Source: Scleroderma bovista
Taxonomy: Eukaryota > Basidiomycota > Agaricomycetes > Boletales > Sclerodermataceae
Length of the DNA stretch: 47,329 nt
Assembly (NCBI GenBank): GCA_037178675.1
Contig: JAYMGJ010000208.1
Location: 1 to 47,329, forward strand
Reading direction: 5' to 3'
The notes beneath the pieces were generated by a model, which was given only the letters and a program-made list of their open reading frames with translations, made no database searches and had not been told where the DNA came from. The position numbers and the translations under genes were made by a program. Shown here one piece after another: positions 1 to 11,119 of the stretch. Position 1 is the stretch's first letter, and each line of letters begins with the position of its first letter.

Positions 1-2
1 TC

Positions 3-530
3 GCTGCCATATTTAACAAAGTCATTGAATCTTCTGAAAAGGCTAAATGCAACATGAAGCTTCAGGCGGATAAGCATAGAAACCCCGCCCCAGATTATAC
101 TGTTGGCCAGCAAGTCTGGCTTTCAACGGACAACCTTCGTATGTTAAATTGCGCTTCTAAGAAGCTTACAGAAAAGTGGATCAGCCCCTATGAGGTCACT
201 CGAGTAACCCCAAATGTGGTTGAGCTTAAGCTCCCAAAAACTCTTCGGATTCACCCAGTAGTGAATGTTTCCCAAGTCAAGCCTTATTTAGGTCCACTCC
301 CTGGACAGCCTGTTTCCCAGCCTGGCCCGGTACTTGTTTCTGAAGAATGCGATGAAGAGTACAAAGTGGACTATGTTGTAGTGTCCCGTATTTATAGACG
401 CCAGCTCCAATACTTGGTACAATGGAAAGGGTATGAAGAACACAAAAGAACATGGGAACCCTTGTCAAATCTGAAGAATTCTCCTCTGATAGTCGAGCGT
501 TTTTATAGGGAAAATCCTTCTGCCCCTTGA
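3..530 (+). CDS. Gypsy (Ty3) polyprotein, 3' end: integrase tail and chromodomain (partial)
   Basis: The reading frame is already open at base 3 and ends at a TGA at 528-530, so this is the C-terminus of a larger pol gene cut by the window edge. The first part has the basic, post-catalytic integrase tail typical of Ty3/Gypsy (KADKHR-like stretch, then a GxxVWL motif and 'KLxxKWxxPYEV'). The last 60 residues form a chromodomain with the aromatic signature 'YLVQWKGYEEHKRTWEP' and a final helix 'IVERFYREN'. Chromodomains in this position belong to chromoviruses of the Gypsy group and are known to steer integration toward modified chromatin. A polypurine tract and LTR follow directly, as expected. 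No stop or frameshift is seen in the visible part. Activity cannot be judged because the rest lies outside. Confidence 0.92.
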   Translation, partial: AAIFNKVIESSEKAKCNMKLQADKHRNPAPDYTVGQQVWLSTDNLRMLNCASKKLTEKWISPYEVTRVTPNVVELKLPKTLRIHPVVNVSQVKPYLGPLPGQPVSQPGPVLVSEECDEEYKVDYVVVSRIYRRQLQYLVQWKGYEEHKRTWEPLSNLKNSPLIVERFYRENPSAP

Positions 531-633
531 AAGCTTCGCATGGTGCAGTCGGACTTCGACTCATTATTTACTCGAATTCCCGAGAATCTTACCGTATGTG
601 ATCCTACCTTTTGCAGTCTGGAATCCTGCACCT

Positions 634-645
634 AAGGGGGGAGTA
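634..645 (+). other. Polypurine tract of the Gypsy element
   Basis: A purine run (AAGGGGGGAG type) sits directly before the TGTAACGG that opens the LTR and about 100 bases after the pol stop. This is the usual place of plus-strand priming in LTR retrotransposons. Confidence 0.75.
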
Positions 646-646
646 G

Positions 647-1075
647 TGTAACGGTCTAACATGGTCTAACTTTTTATCTTATCTAATCTGCGATTAGATG
701 ACATCTTATCTTATCGTACCGTAGTATCTTATCTAGTGCATCTTATCTGTAGGTCTGTCTAGACTACAGCCTTGTGCTGTACATGCTGTATCCCTTGATG
801 TCATTAGCATAGCCTTACCACAGGATGGCAGCTGTGTTCACTGCCTCGTACAGCATACAGCCTCATGGATAGCCTCGCACAGGACACGTGTAGTGTAGTA
901 TATATACCATTGCAATCCAGCACCCAGAGGCTCTCCATTCGAGCTCTCTTTGGGTCTTTGCTCTAAGACGCTTGCATCCTTTCCTCCTCAGAGTCCCTTG
1001 TGTGGTAGTTCTTTGGGTTTTGCCCTTAGGGTTGTCTCAGCAGCTCCCTTGCTGCATTATGTCCTATTGCCACAG
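647..1075 (+). mobile_element. 3' LTR of the Gypsy element (right end uncertain)
   Basis: Begins with TGTAACGG right after the polypurine tract. It holds a TATA box (TATATATA at 899-906) about 250 bases in, followed by a pyrimidine-rich stretch consistent with R and U5. The expected inverted end (a CGTTACA-like terminus) is not visible. The end at 1075 is only a CA-ending guess, so the LTR may be truncated or longer. No second copy of this LTR is in the window; the 5' LTR would lie upstream. Confidence 0.55.
671..750. promoter_or_regulatory. Cluster of GATA-factor sites in the LTR U3 region
   Basis: At least five copies of TTATCT (reverse AGATAA, the HGATAR consensus of fungal GATA factors) occur within 80 bases, spaced by short ATCTAATC/ACATCTTATC-like linkers. 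GATA factors control nitrogen and light responses in fungi, so this may be an enhancer of the retrotransposon. Regulation is inferred from the motif density only. Confidence 0.4.
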
Positions 1076-1472
1076 GCCATATCCTGATCTAGTGTACCAG
1101 TGTATCAGCCCACCAATATTGCTTGGTGACAACCTCTCCATGAGCCACCAATATGGCACGGTGAAACACCTTACCATTAGCCCACTTGTATGATATGGAG
1201 ATGCACCATAGCTGGGCCCTATCTCAGCTGGCCATGTAGCACAGCTGATTGTCAGCTTCATCTGTCTGTGTTGTATGGGACAATGCAAGGTGCATTATGT
1301 GGCTCAAGCGGGTTTTGCTACATCAATCCAGAAAATGTGACACACATCCCACTCACATTTTCTCGCTTGGAATGCTGGGCTTCTGCCATGGTTTGAACAC
1401 TACCATTGCATTTGAAATGCTGACATTTAGACTACTGCATAGCTCAAAGGCGATCAGGTTGCAAAAATCGAC

Positions 1473-2003
1473 ATGCCTCCAAACCATAAGGAGTTCAATA
1501 CTGTGCTTGCTGACGAAAACCTTGGACAGTTGACACTTCTCGTGGCTCGACGTCAAGAGCTTCAAGAACAAGCCCACACGAAACAATCCCAGAATTCATC
1601 TGCACCTGCACCCACACCAAGCACCACACCAGGCACTGCCACCACGTCAGGTGGGCCTATTATCAACATCAATTTTCCTGCCAAAATGTTCCAAATGTTC
1701 CACAATCCTGGTGTGGCTACAGTACCTCAAGCACCACTCACCCAGACCCAACCTGTGTTGCTGTCAGCTGCAATGTTACTGACACCCTCTCAGCTTCAGT
1801 CTCTTGGCCCTCGTCTTTCCCTTGACAACTTCTGTGTATCATATGATATTTCTCAAGACCTACAGTGCAAGCTCATTGAGAATGGCTATATAATCTCTCA
1901 TTCACTTCATTTCGCAACCATTCAAGACCTGGAGGCAATTGGTGTTCTTCGTGGGGAGATTGCTCAGCTGAAAGATGCAGTTTCCCATTGGTGCAATGCA
2001 TAA
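1473..2003 (+). CDS. Hypothetical protein with C-terminal SAM-like domain
   Basis: Intact 176-codon ORF. The N-terminal 30 residues look helical, followed by a Ser/Thr/Pro/Gln-rich linker (about residues 30-110). The C-terminal 65 residues read like a sterile alpha motif: 'LDNFCVSYDIS', then 'KLIENGY', then 'DLEAIGVLRGEIAQLKDAV', which matches the helix 3-helix 5 pattern with the GxxxGEIxxLxxAV end. Small proteins of this layout are common in mobile-element-rich parts of Agaricomycete genomes. It lies between a Gypsy LTR and a dead transposase. No catalytic function can be read. It could be an exon of a larger gene or a transposon accessory protein. Confidence 0.5.
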   Translation: MPPNHKEFNTVLADENLGQLTLLVARRQELQEQAHTKQSQNSSAPAPTPSTTPGTATTSGGPIININFPAKMFQMFHNPGVATVPQAPLTQTQPVLLSAAMLLTPSQLQSLGPRLSLDNFCVSYDISQDLQCKLIENGYIISHSLHFATIQDLEAIGVLRGEIAQLKDAVSHWCNA

Positions 2004-2064
2004 CATGACATTCAGGGGACAAAAATGACAAAACCCAATTGTATCATACCACTGCAATGTGTAA

Positions 2065-3142
2065 CTAGAAATAACCTGCATGTTGAATGTAGCTTTGTGC
2101 GTCATCAGCAGTGACAATATCCAGTGCCTCCTGCATGTCATAAAATAGTCCATCTCCTTCTGCTGCAAAGAAAACATCCCAGTTGCAGCAGATCCATAAT
2201 TTGATCTGTGAGAAGGCTTCTTCGATAGGGTTCAAATCAGGGGAGTATGGCAGTAAATATTCAAGCTGTACACCTTTGGAATTACTGTTATTAGAGGAAG
2301 TCCAAGGTAGTCATGGAATTGGACACACCATGCTACATGACAAGTTCACAAATCTCCTCACCATGATGGATGCATGCATTGTCCATGACGAGGACACTGT
2401 GCTTGCCTGGCCATCGAGTACACAAAGGTAGCTGTACATGACAGTAGTTTAGCCTGGATAGCCAGTTTACCAGCCAAATACTCACCATGAACGACTCAAT
2501 GAATTCAATGTACCTAACTCGGTCAAAGGAACCCAAGACTACCTTTCCAGCAATGACACCATCTGTGCTCATCACAGCAACTGCTGAAAGTTACTTTCCA
2601 CGAACAAATGGACCTATAATGCTTGCCTGCTCACTCCTTGGGGCATGGCCATACCTCCTCACTGGTGTCCACTCATCCTTGCTCATCTTGTCAATGAAGA
2701 TGAGTTCTTCTGGCTCATATCGGGCCATCTGCTGAATAAAGTTGGCACAAAGATCTTCATTCCACTCAGATGTTACTTTACAAAGCTTCTTGAGTGAAAT
2801 GCCTGCTTGAAGAAGTTCTCAATGAATGGTGGTGTAATGCACACTGATAAAGCGGTTTTGCTCCAAGAGCCCCTGGAGCTCATTGAGAAACCAGTCAGGA
2901 TGATGTTGGATGAGTTTGATCAAATAATGGACATCTGCATGGTTCTGGATCCGAGGATGACCACGGTAGGCACTTCAAGGCTTGACAACATCTCCAGTTT
3001 CACAAAAGATCTTCTGGACATGAAAGAAAGTCATCTGGGAAATGCCTAAGCAGTGGAGAATATCAGAGAGGGGCATGGCCCCATGTTGGTGAAGGCGAAG
3101 GGCAGCAAGCTTCAAATCATGTGATATCTTGTGGTTGGGCAT
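2065..3142 (-). pseudogene. Tc1/mariner-type (DDE_3, IS630 superfamily) transposase, broken
   Basis: Reading the minus strand from an ATG at 3142, a helix-turn-helix N-terminus is followed by the DDE domain. Conserved pieces in order are: 'FIDKMSKDEWT' (first acidic residue), 'VMDNACIHHGEE' (second Asp) and 'LLPYSPDLNPIEEAF' (third acidic residue in the NPIEE motif), ending at TAG 2067-2065. Breaks seen are an in-frame TGA at 2977-2975, a TAA at 2593-2591, several stops between about 2340 and 2270, and a frame change before the last motif. The triad positions survive although the frame is lost, which suggests fairly recent death. I could not identify terminal inverted repeats or a TA duplication with confidence. 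Confidence 0.8.
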
Positions 3143-3599
3143 TGATGAGAACAATCAAGCAGCGACTGAAAGCCAAAGTTCTACTAAGTCCCATCACTGC
3201 TTATCTCATTTGTTTGTCTCAGCCACGACACACCAGTACCATTATTGATGCAAACAGCTGTAATTAAAAACACTGGTAGCGAGAATTCATGCCCAATGTT
3301 TATATCATATTGCATCCCACATTATGCTCCCCCTTTTTAACCCACACTTCAGGTTTGCAATACCCTAGCATCAGCAAATCTGTCAAATACTATCCGAGCT
3401 ATTACGGCTTTTTTTGTGCCTTTCGGGACATTTAGGGCTTATTGGACTTTTCTGCCGAGGCGGCCAGCACAACATAACAAACATAGGTCAGAAAATGTCA
3501 ATTAAGCCCAGCAGGCCCCAATAATGTCATAATAAGTCCAAAATGTTGGCGAATTGCTGCAAAGTCAAAAAAGTACCAATAGTCATTATTATACAGCTC
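3143..3599. other. Gene-free stretch containing a transposon end-like segment
   Basis: No coding region seen. Holds the left copy of the end-like sequence described separately (3366-3450) and AT-rich sequence with scattered AAGTCCA/GGACTTTT motifs. Confidence 0.6.
3366..3450 (+). repeat. Left end-like repeat, candidate terminal or subterminal repeat of a DNA transposon
   Basis: TAGCATCAGCAAATCT (3366-3381) is present in exact inverted form at 14062-14077. Beyond the 16-mer both copies carry ACTATCC, GGCTTTTTT and GGACTTTT in the same order. A third, shorter match (CATCAGCAAATC at 11961-11972, with a nearby TTTCGGGACA also found after the left copy) shows this is a repeat family. It may bound the Plavaka element lying between. 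Confidence 0.45.
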
Positions 3600-3793
3600 A
3601 AGTAAGAAACATGACATAGAGGTGGGATATACATAGTAATTCTTGTCCATTAGTAAGTAGGGAGTTGCGAGGCCAGGTTGGTGGTGGCACTACTGGCCCA
3701 AGTAAGAGACATGATGTAAAGGTGGGGTATACATAGCAATTCTTGTCCATTAAATAGGGAGTTGCGAGGCCAGGTCGGTGATGGCACTGTATA
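3600..3793. repeat. Two-copy tandem repeat, period about 100 bp
   Basis: The block starting AGTAAGAAACATGACATAGAGG (3601) returns at 3701 with small changes and a 4-base indel, each copy ending near GAGGCCAGG..GGTGATGGCACT. It lies downstream of the Plavaka pseudogene stop and is probably part of the element's end. Confidence 0.75.
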
Positions 3794-4140
3794 CAATATC
3801 TGGCTTCTTTCGTCAAGAAGGAAGTCAGCTCTAAATGCCACTGACAAGTGAGTATATACTATGTACATCACCAGGGAGGCGAAGGCGAACAACTTACTTT
3901 TGGTTGGGGGGTGCTTGAACATGTTCTGACAACATCAACTATCCTGTTGACGAGGAAGCCAACACAACCTTGACTGAAAGGTCCTCGATACTGGCTGGTG
4001 TGGGGGGTGGCACAGAGGAGGTGGGGGTTGATGTAGAGTACTACGTTGGCAAGGTAATCGAGGAGTGTAGTGTAATGCAGTGGAGGGCAGACGCGATAAA
4101 GGAAGCTTGACCATGGAGCCAGACGAGGATGGCAGTAACT

Positions 4141-4660
4141 CTGGGCAAGTGAATAGGTGGGTGATGAACCTGGCGCGTAGGCATGGTATGTGCTCGTGGC
4201 CATAGAAGGGGTCAGCTTGCCATGAAACAGACCCTGCCAATTGGAGTTTCTGATGTGTGTTGGAAGGAGTAGGGAAGTTGTAAGACTGGGGGTACTTACC
4301 AGGTGAGGATAAGGTATCCAGGGGTGGGAGGCATTGTGTGAAGGGGTCAACCTGGCGTGTAGGTGCAATATGTGCTCATGGTCATAGAAGGGGTCAGCTT
4401 GCCGTGAAACAGATGCTGCCAATTGGAGTTTCTGATGTGCATTGGAAGGAGTAGGGAAGTTGTAAGACTGGGGGTACTTACCAGATGAGGATAAGGTATC
4501 CGGGGGTGGGAGGCAGAGAGGGTCAGGTTGCCATGAAACGGACACTGCTGATTGGGGTTTCTGATGTGCGTTGAAAAGAGTAGAGAAGATGGAAAACTGG
4601 GAGTGCTTACTGGCTGAGGTCCTGAGGATAAGGTATCTGGGGGTGAGAGGCGTTGTGCAG
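4141..4660. repeat. Imperfect three-copy tandem repeat, period about 192 bp
   Basis: The marker TTGGAGTTTCTGATGTG occurs at 4241, at 4433 and, diverged, at 4552. The first two copies are 192 bases apart and nearly identical. The third is only 119 bases further, so about 70 bases are deleted. The ORFs that overlap it on the minus strand simply read the repeat and look unlike real protein. Confidence 0.8.
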
Positions 4661-4868
4661 TGCATGAAAGAGGGGTGTGCTGATTGGTACGTGGTACCAC
4701 AGTCAAGCCATTGAGGTGGTTTGCCCAAATCGCCTGTGGTGGCTTCACTTTGATGCATGGCACTGCAACTGCACAGCATGAAAAAACATTGATGACAAAT
4801 TGGAAAAGAGGGTACATGTGGAGGTTGCACAATGGGTGGGTTTCCACACTGCATAGCCCAGCACAGAG

Positions 4869-7800
4869 CTAGAACACAATCTCGAACGCATGATGATCAG
4901 CATATTTATTAACATAAAAAGAATGAAACATGTCATAAGAATTGTGAGGTCTGATGTCTCTGACAACATTGTGAGAAGCATAGACGGGGATGAGATGCAC
5001 TGTACAATAAATAGTGTCAATGTGAATGACAGCAACATTTCAAATATTGTGTGCTTGGTAGCCTGGGTGGACAATCCACATCCCCATAGCCTCATCAGGG
5101 CCATTCCCTATGCAGTTGAACCAGTGCACAATGGCACATTGATGTTCTGTCCCTAGATACTTGAATGAAAAAAAAAAAAACATAAGACACGCACAATGTC
5201 CAGGCCACACATGCCTTGCATCTGTGGGTCGGTTACAACAAACACATAATCAAATGGGGGTTCCCATTCCGCCACATGGGGCAGGAATGGATATACTCGT
5301 GATGCACGCCATAGATGCCACTTAGATCACTGGGTGCAAAGAAAGTGGAGCATGCAGAGTTAAAGACATGGAGTGGACCATCATAAAATGGGCACTCGTC
5401 AGGAGGGATATTGTCTGGATTGTGAGGATCGGTAGCATCGAGTTGAGAGTGGAGGTAGCAGCGTAAAAGGCTTGAGAACTGTGGCATGTTAAGCTCATCT
5501 GCCAGGGCAGCTACTGTCCATGCACGATTATGTTCTAAGATGGGTTGATCAGTAGTACTGCTGCAAGAAACTGAGTAGTAAAACATACGATGAACGTGTG
5601 CCAATGTTACATGTGCATCAATCCTCATTGAGGTGTCAACTGCTTCACCTGCATCCTCTTCATGGCCCGCTGTTGTTTGCTCTATGTCTGGTGCGTTGTG
5701 GCCACCTTCCTCAATGCCATTGCGCTGATCGTGATCCCCATTAGCACAGTGTTCTAAATGAGAGTCAACATCAACAACAACTGGTGAAATGGAATTTCAC
5801 ACCTAATGCCTCAAGCATCTGAGATACACATGTTCCATTCAGCATACTGCACTCTTTAAAATCTGCACATGCTGCAGCAAGGTTGTCGAGCCTTTGGTTA
5901 ATCAAAAGCATTTGGCCCAAAGCTTGAAAGTGGTTAGTATGCCAATAAGGCCATTTGACAGCCTTAATATGTTTTGACTCAGTAATTGAGGAACAAAGTC
6001 CATTTGGTGCACCAAACTGGTGGATAAGGTGGTTGTAGTGCTTCATTGAATGTTGCTGGGGTAGCAAGAAGGTGTTGACTACACCAGTGTTCCAGAAGGC
6101 TTTGTGAAAATGATGGAAGCATTGAAGTGCATCGTCAATTTCGTTGATTGCTCAGTGACAACATTTCGACAAACAAGATAAGAGAATTCGAGGAAAGCTC
6201 AAAATGTATGCACTACGTCTTTTGGCATGTAGCCTTCAATGGCTGCAATGTAAACCTGTGTAACATTGGTCAATAATCACAGCCAGGAAAAATATAAACA
6301 TTATTACCTTCATTAGACCTTTTGAATTGTTGCCGGTCCACTGCTTAAAGGTCCGCCCTTGGGGGAAGTGCTGCAGGCCAGTAAATGGTGCCACAGCTGC
6401 AATCCTGAAAGTAATAATCAAAGAAGTGAGCAGTATGAATCACTGAATCATGTACCACCGGTCAATTTCATCAAGGATCTTCTCTGCACCTGCCTTTGTA
6501 TGAATTCAGATGAGGTACTTCTCAACCCATTCCACCAAGTGATCTTTGAATCTGCCCTTGATGAGTTGGTGAAGAATATCCGGTGAGAGCATTTGATAGA
6601 TATCTGCATGTGGGAAGTCGTTTGTAAATGGCTGTCTTTAATTAGACACCTTGTTATAACAAAAAAGGAGTACGAACTTACCACCAAATCACCCACAATT
6701 CCATACACATCCCAAAGTTTGCGAAATTCAAATTCTTCAATCACTGCATCGGCGTGCTCTCAGTGATGGTGGAGTGCTTCTTTGTCAAGGTTTGTCCGAT
6801 GTGCAAGACATTTTGGGCACCAGTTACGCACAATGCACAATAAAAGAACTTGCTCCTCGTAGTCTGCAATGTATGCTGCAAGGCTGTAAATAACACACTG
6901 GTAGTAGTCATCTCCAAACAACACAACCTCCGGGACCTTCATGGCAGAACAAAGCAAAAAAAGTATGCGTGTGAGTGAAGAATGAAAAAGCTGACGCTTG
7001 AATTTACAGAATTCCACAGAGTCTGCATGCTCTCTCATTGCTGTGCGACATGTCTTGAGTAGCACAAAACGAAGAAAACTATATTATACATACTTTTGGG
7101 CATTGCAAGAAATCCAATAAGAACGACAGCATTGCAGTGTCCACGACGGACAGTGTTCCACACATTTCCTATGGAGAGATATAGCAGGTAATAGTCCATT
7201 TGTCCCATTGCTACAGACACTATTGTCTTGTTGCTCCCCAGAATAATAGGGACCAATGTTGCACTGGCTGTTGTCAGATCATCTCGAATGATCCAGTCCT
7301 AAGTACTTGAAATTAGTATAAATTTACAGTAATAGATATGCTAATACCACTTCTTCCCAAGCCCAGTCACTGGACATAAAGTCTTGCCAGTGCCTCCTAT
7401 CGTTTGCGGTGTCGTATTCCTGGTAGGGTATATAATCCATTTTGTTCGTAAATTGAGGACTTGCAAGGATGTTGTGAACAACTTGACATGGGTCATGATA
7501 CCATACATTGTATGTGTCGGACATCCAAGGGGCCGCATCATTCTCTTGGTCACCACTTTTGTAACACACAGTGAAGTTCTCCCACTTCATGTCGCCAATG
7601 CATGTGCTGTCAATTATATGATAGAGACCTGTGTGATTAGAAAATAGCAGCTCCCCACCCAGTTCCAGCATTGATGCAGCCCAAATCTCAAGCAATGCAT
7701 CAATCTTTTTGATGGGCATTTCAGTGTGTGTAAAGAGAAAGTCGGCAAGTTCGAATTCCAGCCGGTTACGGTATGGAGACCAGTCATCTGGTGCCTTCAG

Positions 7801-8557
7801 TAAATGTGGTGGCGGTGGGGCATCATCAGGTAGAAAATGTCCAAGAGCATCACATTTTCATGTTGTAAAGATGTTAGTTAAAGTGTTCAGGTGATCATGG
7901 ATCCACAGGCTTACTGTTGAGACCTGGATGATAATTGCGGTAAAGCTTGCTGCCAGGACCAACAAACTTGGCCCTTAAAGCCTCATGTTCTCCCTCAAAT
8001 GGGTCTCCTCCTTCATGGCTGCTGTCTTCCCCTTGATAGCCATCTTCCCCTTGATAGCCATCTTCCCCTTGATAGCCATCTTCCCCTTGATAGCCATCTT
8101 CCCCTTGATAGCCATCTTCTCCTTGATGGCTGCCTTGATGGCCATTGAAGGTGTGTTCACGTAGCAGAGATGCTCTATTGTGGTGATCGAAAGATGGATG
8201 AAGGGTGTGCTTGTGCTGAGTGAGGCCAGAGAAATTTCTGAACCAGCAGTTGCACCCTGATGCATCACAGGGGTATTGGGCAGCACAGAAAGGCCTTTGT
8301 GTTGGCCTTTGACAATGACGATTTGCAGCTGGCTGCATCTTCAGAGTCAGTAAACACAGTAAGGACCATGTGGTCAATAAATGGTCAGGGTGAGTGGCAC
8401 TTAGCACCAAAAATTGTGTTATTTGTTTGCAAACAAACCTTAGCTGTGCACGAATAAAAACGACAAGTTCAAACTCACTGTTCATTGTCTCCATCTCCTG
8501 CCTGCTATGACAGGTACCATGTCGGCCAATAATCCCTCTTGGGGTCAACGTCTGCAT
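4869..8557 (-). pseudogene. Plavaka-type transposase (CACTA superfamily), broken into many fragments
   Basis: Minus-strand fragments line up in order as one long transposase. Near 8290 there is a C2H2-like finger ('CDASGCNCWFRNFSGLTQH') and then an acidic hexapeptide repeat. At 7719-7324 the fragment contains 'DALLEIWAASM' and 'YIPYQEYD'. At 7256-7035 it contains 'VPIILGSNKTIVSVAMGQ' and 'LYLSIGNVWN'. At 6067-5771 it contains 'QFGAPNGLCSSITESKHIKA' and 'GQMLLINQRLD'. The C-terminus ends 'FYVNKYADHHAFEIVF' at TAG 4871-4869. These are hallmarks of the Plavaka family of Agaricomycetes. The gene is dead: a frameshift occurs near 5263 (C run), another at the 13-base homopolymer near 5170, and internal stops lie in between. 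Short introns may account for some of the gaps, but not for the stops inside conserved blocks. Confidence 0.85.
8025..8132 (-). repeat. 18-bp coding minisatellite, six copies
   Basis: TCTTCCCCTTGATAGCCA repeats head to tail from 8025 to 8114, with a sixth diverged copy. On the minus strand it encodes the hexapeptide GYQGED, inserted just after the zinc-finger part of the Plavaka transposase. Because the period is a multiple of three, copy number change does not shift the frame. Confidence 0.9.
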
Positions 8558-8633
8558 TGAGAAAAAGCTAACCTACACCCAGGCCAGATAGTTCTCGACA
8601 CACAAGCTAAATGATGTACCCCAGTAGAGAAGA

Positions 8634-11010
8634 GAGCCGATGACTTGCGTGCACAGCAAATCAAAGATGCTCGTGCAACTGCTGTTCAGCAGGGTTGTGC
8701 TTGAGTCAGCGAGATGGAGGCAACCATGGAGGTCGAACAGGCAAGGCAAGAAGCTGTGAAAGCAAAGCCGGTGAGACCAAGATGGGGGGGAAGTCAAGGG
8801 AGACCCACCAAGACTGCTCCTCGTGCCAATAGTGAGGATTCATTTTATTAAATCCCCAGATGACTAATTGATCAGGTGCAGCTGATATAGAAATGGATAC
8901 TCAACATGCGCCGGCCATCAATGCTGCTGTCAAGGACCCTTTGAACACAAGGGATATCAATAAGCCTCTGCCAATTGGGGTTAGGGCCACTCACAGTAGT
9001 CATGCACTGAGAAGACAAAATGCTATGACCGATGTGACTGAAGAGTCCAGGTTGTCAACACGTGTCACACCAGAACAAGAACTATTGTCAGAGTGGTGGG
9101 TATTTTCCAAAAACAATGTTGCTTCTCACTGAATCTACTCTATACTGGCTCAACCTCACCTGGAATATCAGCACGCCGAACAAGAGGACTGCCCTGGCTG
9201 GCCGGATCAAGAACTGGGCTAACAGTGTTGATCATAGTGAGGGAAATGGTACCCCTCAGAACACTGCCACTTCCAATTGTTCAACCCATGGAATGTCTCG
9301 TGCACCGTCCTCCACTACCCCTTCCTTGTCAACCAAGGCTACCAGCATCAGTTCAGCTGCCCCTCCAGTGTACAAGAAGACTCCCACTCCAATTTCGAGT
9401 GCTGTACCCGATGCTCAGGACAAAGAGTTACCTGTCTGGACCACCAGGAAGCACAGGACTACAGTAAGCATTCAATGAAGAAGATCAATAATTCTCATTC
9501 TACTTGATTTCCAGTCAGTGTTGCACACTACCGTTAACTTAGAGGAGAGCGACGATGAGTTTATCACACCCATCTCCAAAGCAGTCAAGACCGGTTCAAA
9601 GCGCAAGCATGCAGATTATCCCAACACTGAATATATTGTGTCCAGTGAGGTTGATGAAGTGGACAACAATGGCTACAATGATACAGGCAGCCCGCAACAG
9701 ACCAAAAAGACACCTTGTGTGACTGCAATGGTGCACCTCCTTGTCTGATTAATTACCATACTAACTTTGTGGAGCAACAGACTAATATTATCATTGACAA
9801 GCTGGCAAAGAAACCACAGACCAGCCCTAGTGACACCATGGCTGGACAGTCAAAAGATTTGTCCGTACCAGGTACCGCAAGCCAAACGCCATCAGCTGGA
9901 ACCAATAGTGCAGGAATGGGTGGTGGTCGCTTCCACTACATGAATGGGCATCTGCCTCCTGCGCTCCAAGAGGATAGAAAGTGGACCAAGCAAATCCTTC
10001 CCGCCCTTCTGAGGTGGGCTGGTAGCTTGGGTGATCCATGGGTGATCCCAGACCAGGACCTAGTGCAAACCCTCCAAACCATTGTCACCACTGTGGACCC
10101 ACACTTTGCCAACTTGGATGAAATCCATCCTGGAACACCTGTCTTTGTGCTCGTAATTATTAATTATCTTTTAGTTTAATTAATTGTTGGACTCATACTC
10201 TCTTGAACAGGTGACTTGGCGGCTCAGTGTGTGGCGAAGCAATTTCAGTTCCACTGCTATTGCTCTCATGGCTCATTTTCTTGCTTCAGATAGTGACAAC
10301 ACAAAGTCCCTTGCTGCTATTCAGGAAATATGTCTCGAGCTCCTGGATGGGTTTGCATTCCTGTACCAAGACCTTGATCCTATGAAAACAGAGAATGCCT
10401 ATTGATCAGATTTTTTCTTACAGCTCTTTGCCCATGCCCATCTGTGCCCCTGCATTGGGTGCCCCGACATCCCAAGGATCAACACTGATGATCTGAAGGA
10501 ACACACTGTCAAAGGGGCAATATCCCTTTGTTGTTCTGCAGTAGGTCACATGTTTTATCTATTGGATGGCAGTGTAACAGTTAGCTTAGCTTGAATGTGC
10601 CATTCATCTGTTCTACAAAGGTGAACTGCTTGTCAATGACCAGATCAGCACTCATGGCAAGGCTACTGTGAAAACTCCTCTCAAGTTGCAGAAAGCTCAT
10701 CACAAGGAATCCTCGAACAGCTTGGCATTCTCCGACATGAACTGGGGATCGTGTACGAGGCAATATTTCATCTCGGTTACTAGATGCAATCTCGCCACAC
10801 TGAAGGAAGTTGTTACCATGGCAAATGCCCTCGTTGTTTCCAGCATGGATAGCGCAACATCAGAGGATGGTAGTATCAGTGAGCAGATTGTGGAGGAACT
10901 CATTGTGTGTGCTGATCAATGCATGAGCATTTGTATGTTTATTTCATGGTCTACACAACATACTGACAAGTTTGATAGGATCCTGCTAAATGGATGTTCA
11001 TTATACCCTG
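8634..11010 (+). pseudogene. Decayed companion gene of the DNA transposon (Agaricomycete hypothetical family)
   Basis: Plus-strand, divergent from the Plavaka transposase. Pieces that join through plausible introns are: a helical, charged start ('MEATMEVEQARQEAVKAKP', preceded by 'ADDLRAQQIKDARATAVQQG' and a TGA), 'AGRIKNWANSVD' near 9200, an acidic segment near 9540-9690, 'FHYMNGHLPPALQEDRKW' near 9935, a helical domain up to 10405, and 'LFYKGELLVNDQIS' near 10610. A probable intron is 10542-10589, which rejoins 'AISLCCSA' to 'LECAIHLF'. Several stops and frame breaks remain. The layout resembles a repetitive hypothetical protein family found beside transposons in mushroom genomes; I know of no function. 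It could be an element-encoded accessory protein. Confidence 0.5.
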
Positions 11011-11119
11011 CTTCGGTCATGCATCATCCTGTTTTTTTTTTTTTCAGTATACTTGGTTTTCCAAGTCCTCCCTCCTTGAAGTCACCCATTACAATTTTTT
11101 TTTCCTAATTGCTGTCTGT

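Noticed and set aside
2004..3300. Terminal inverted repeats of the Tc1/mariner copy
   Set aside because: I compared the flanks and found no convincing inverted pair or TA duplication.
3868..4854. 328-codon minus-strand ORF
   Set aside because: Reads the 192-bp tandem repeats; low-complexity product and it lies beyond the transposase stop.
10581..10763. Minus-strand ORF of 60 codons
   Set aside because: The plus strand gives a better continuous protein across an intron (10542-10589), so the minus frame is a shadow.
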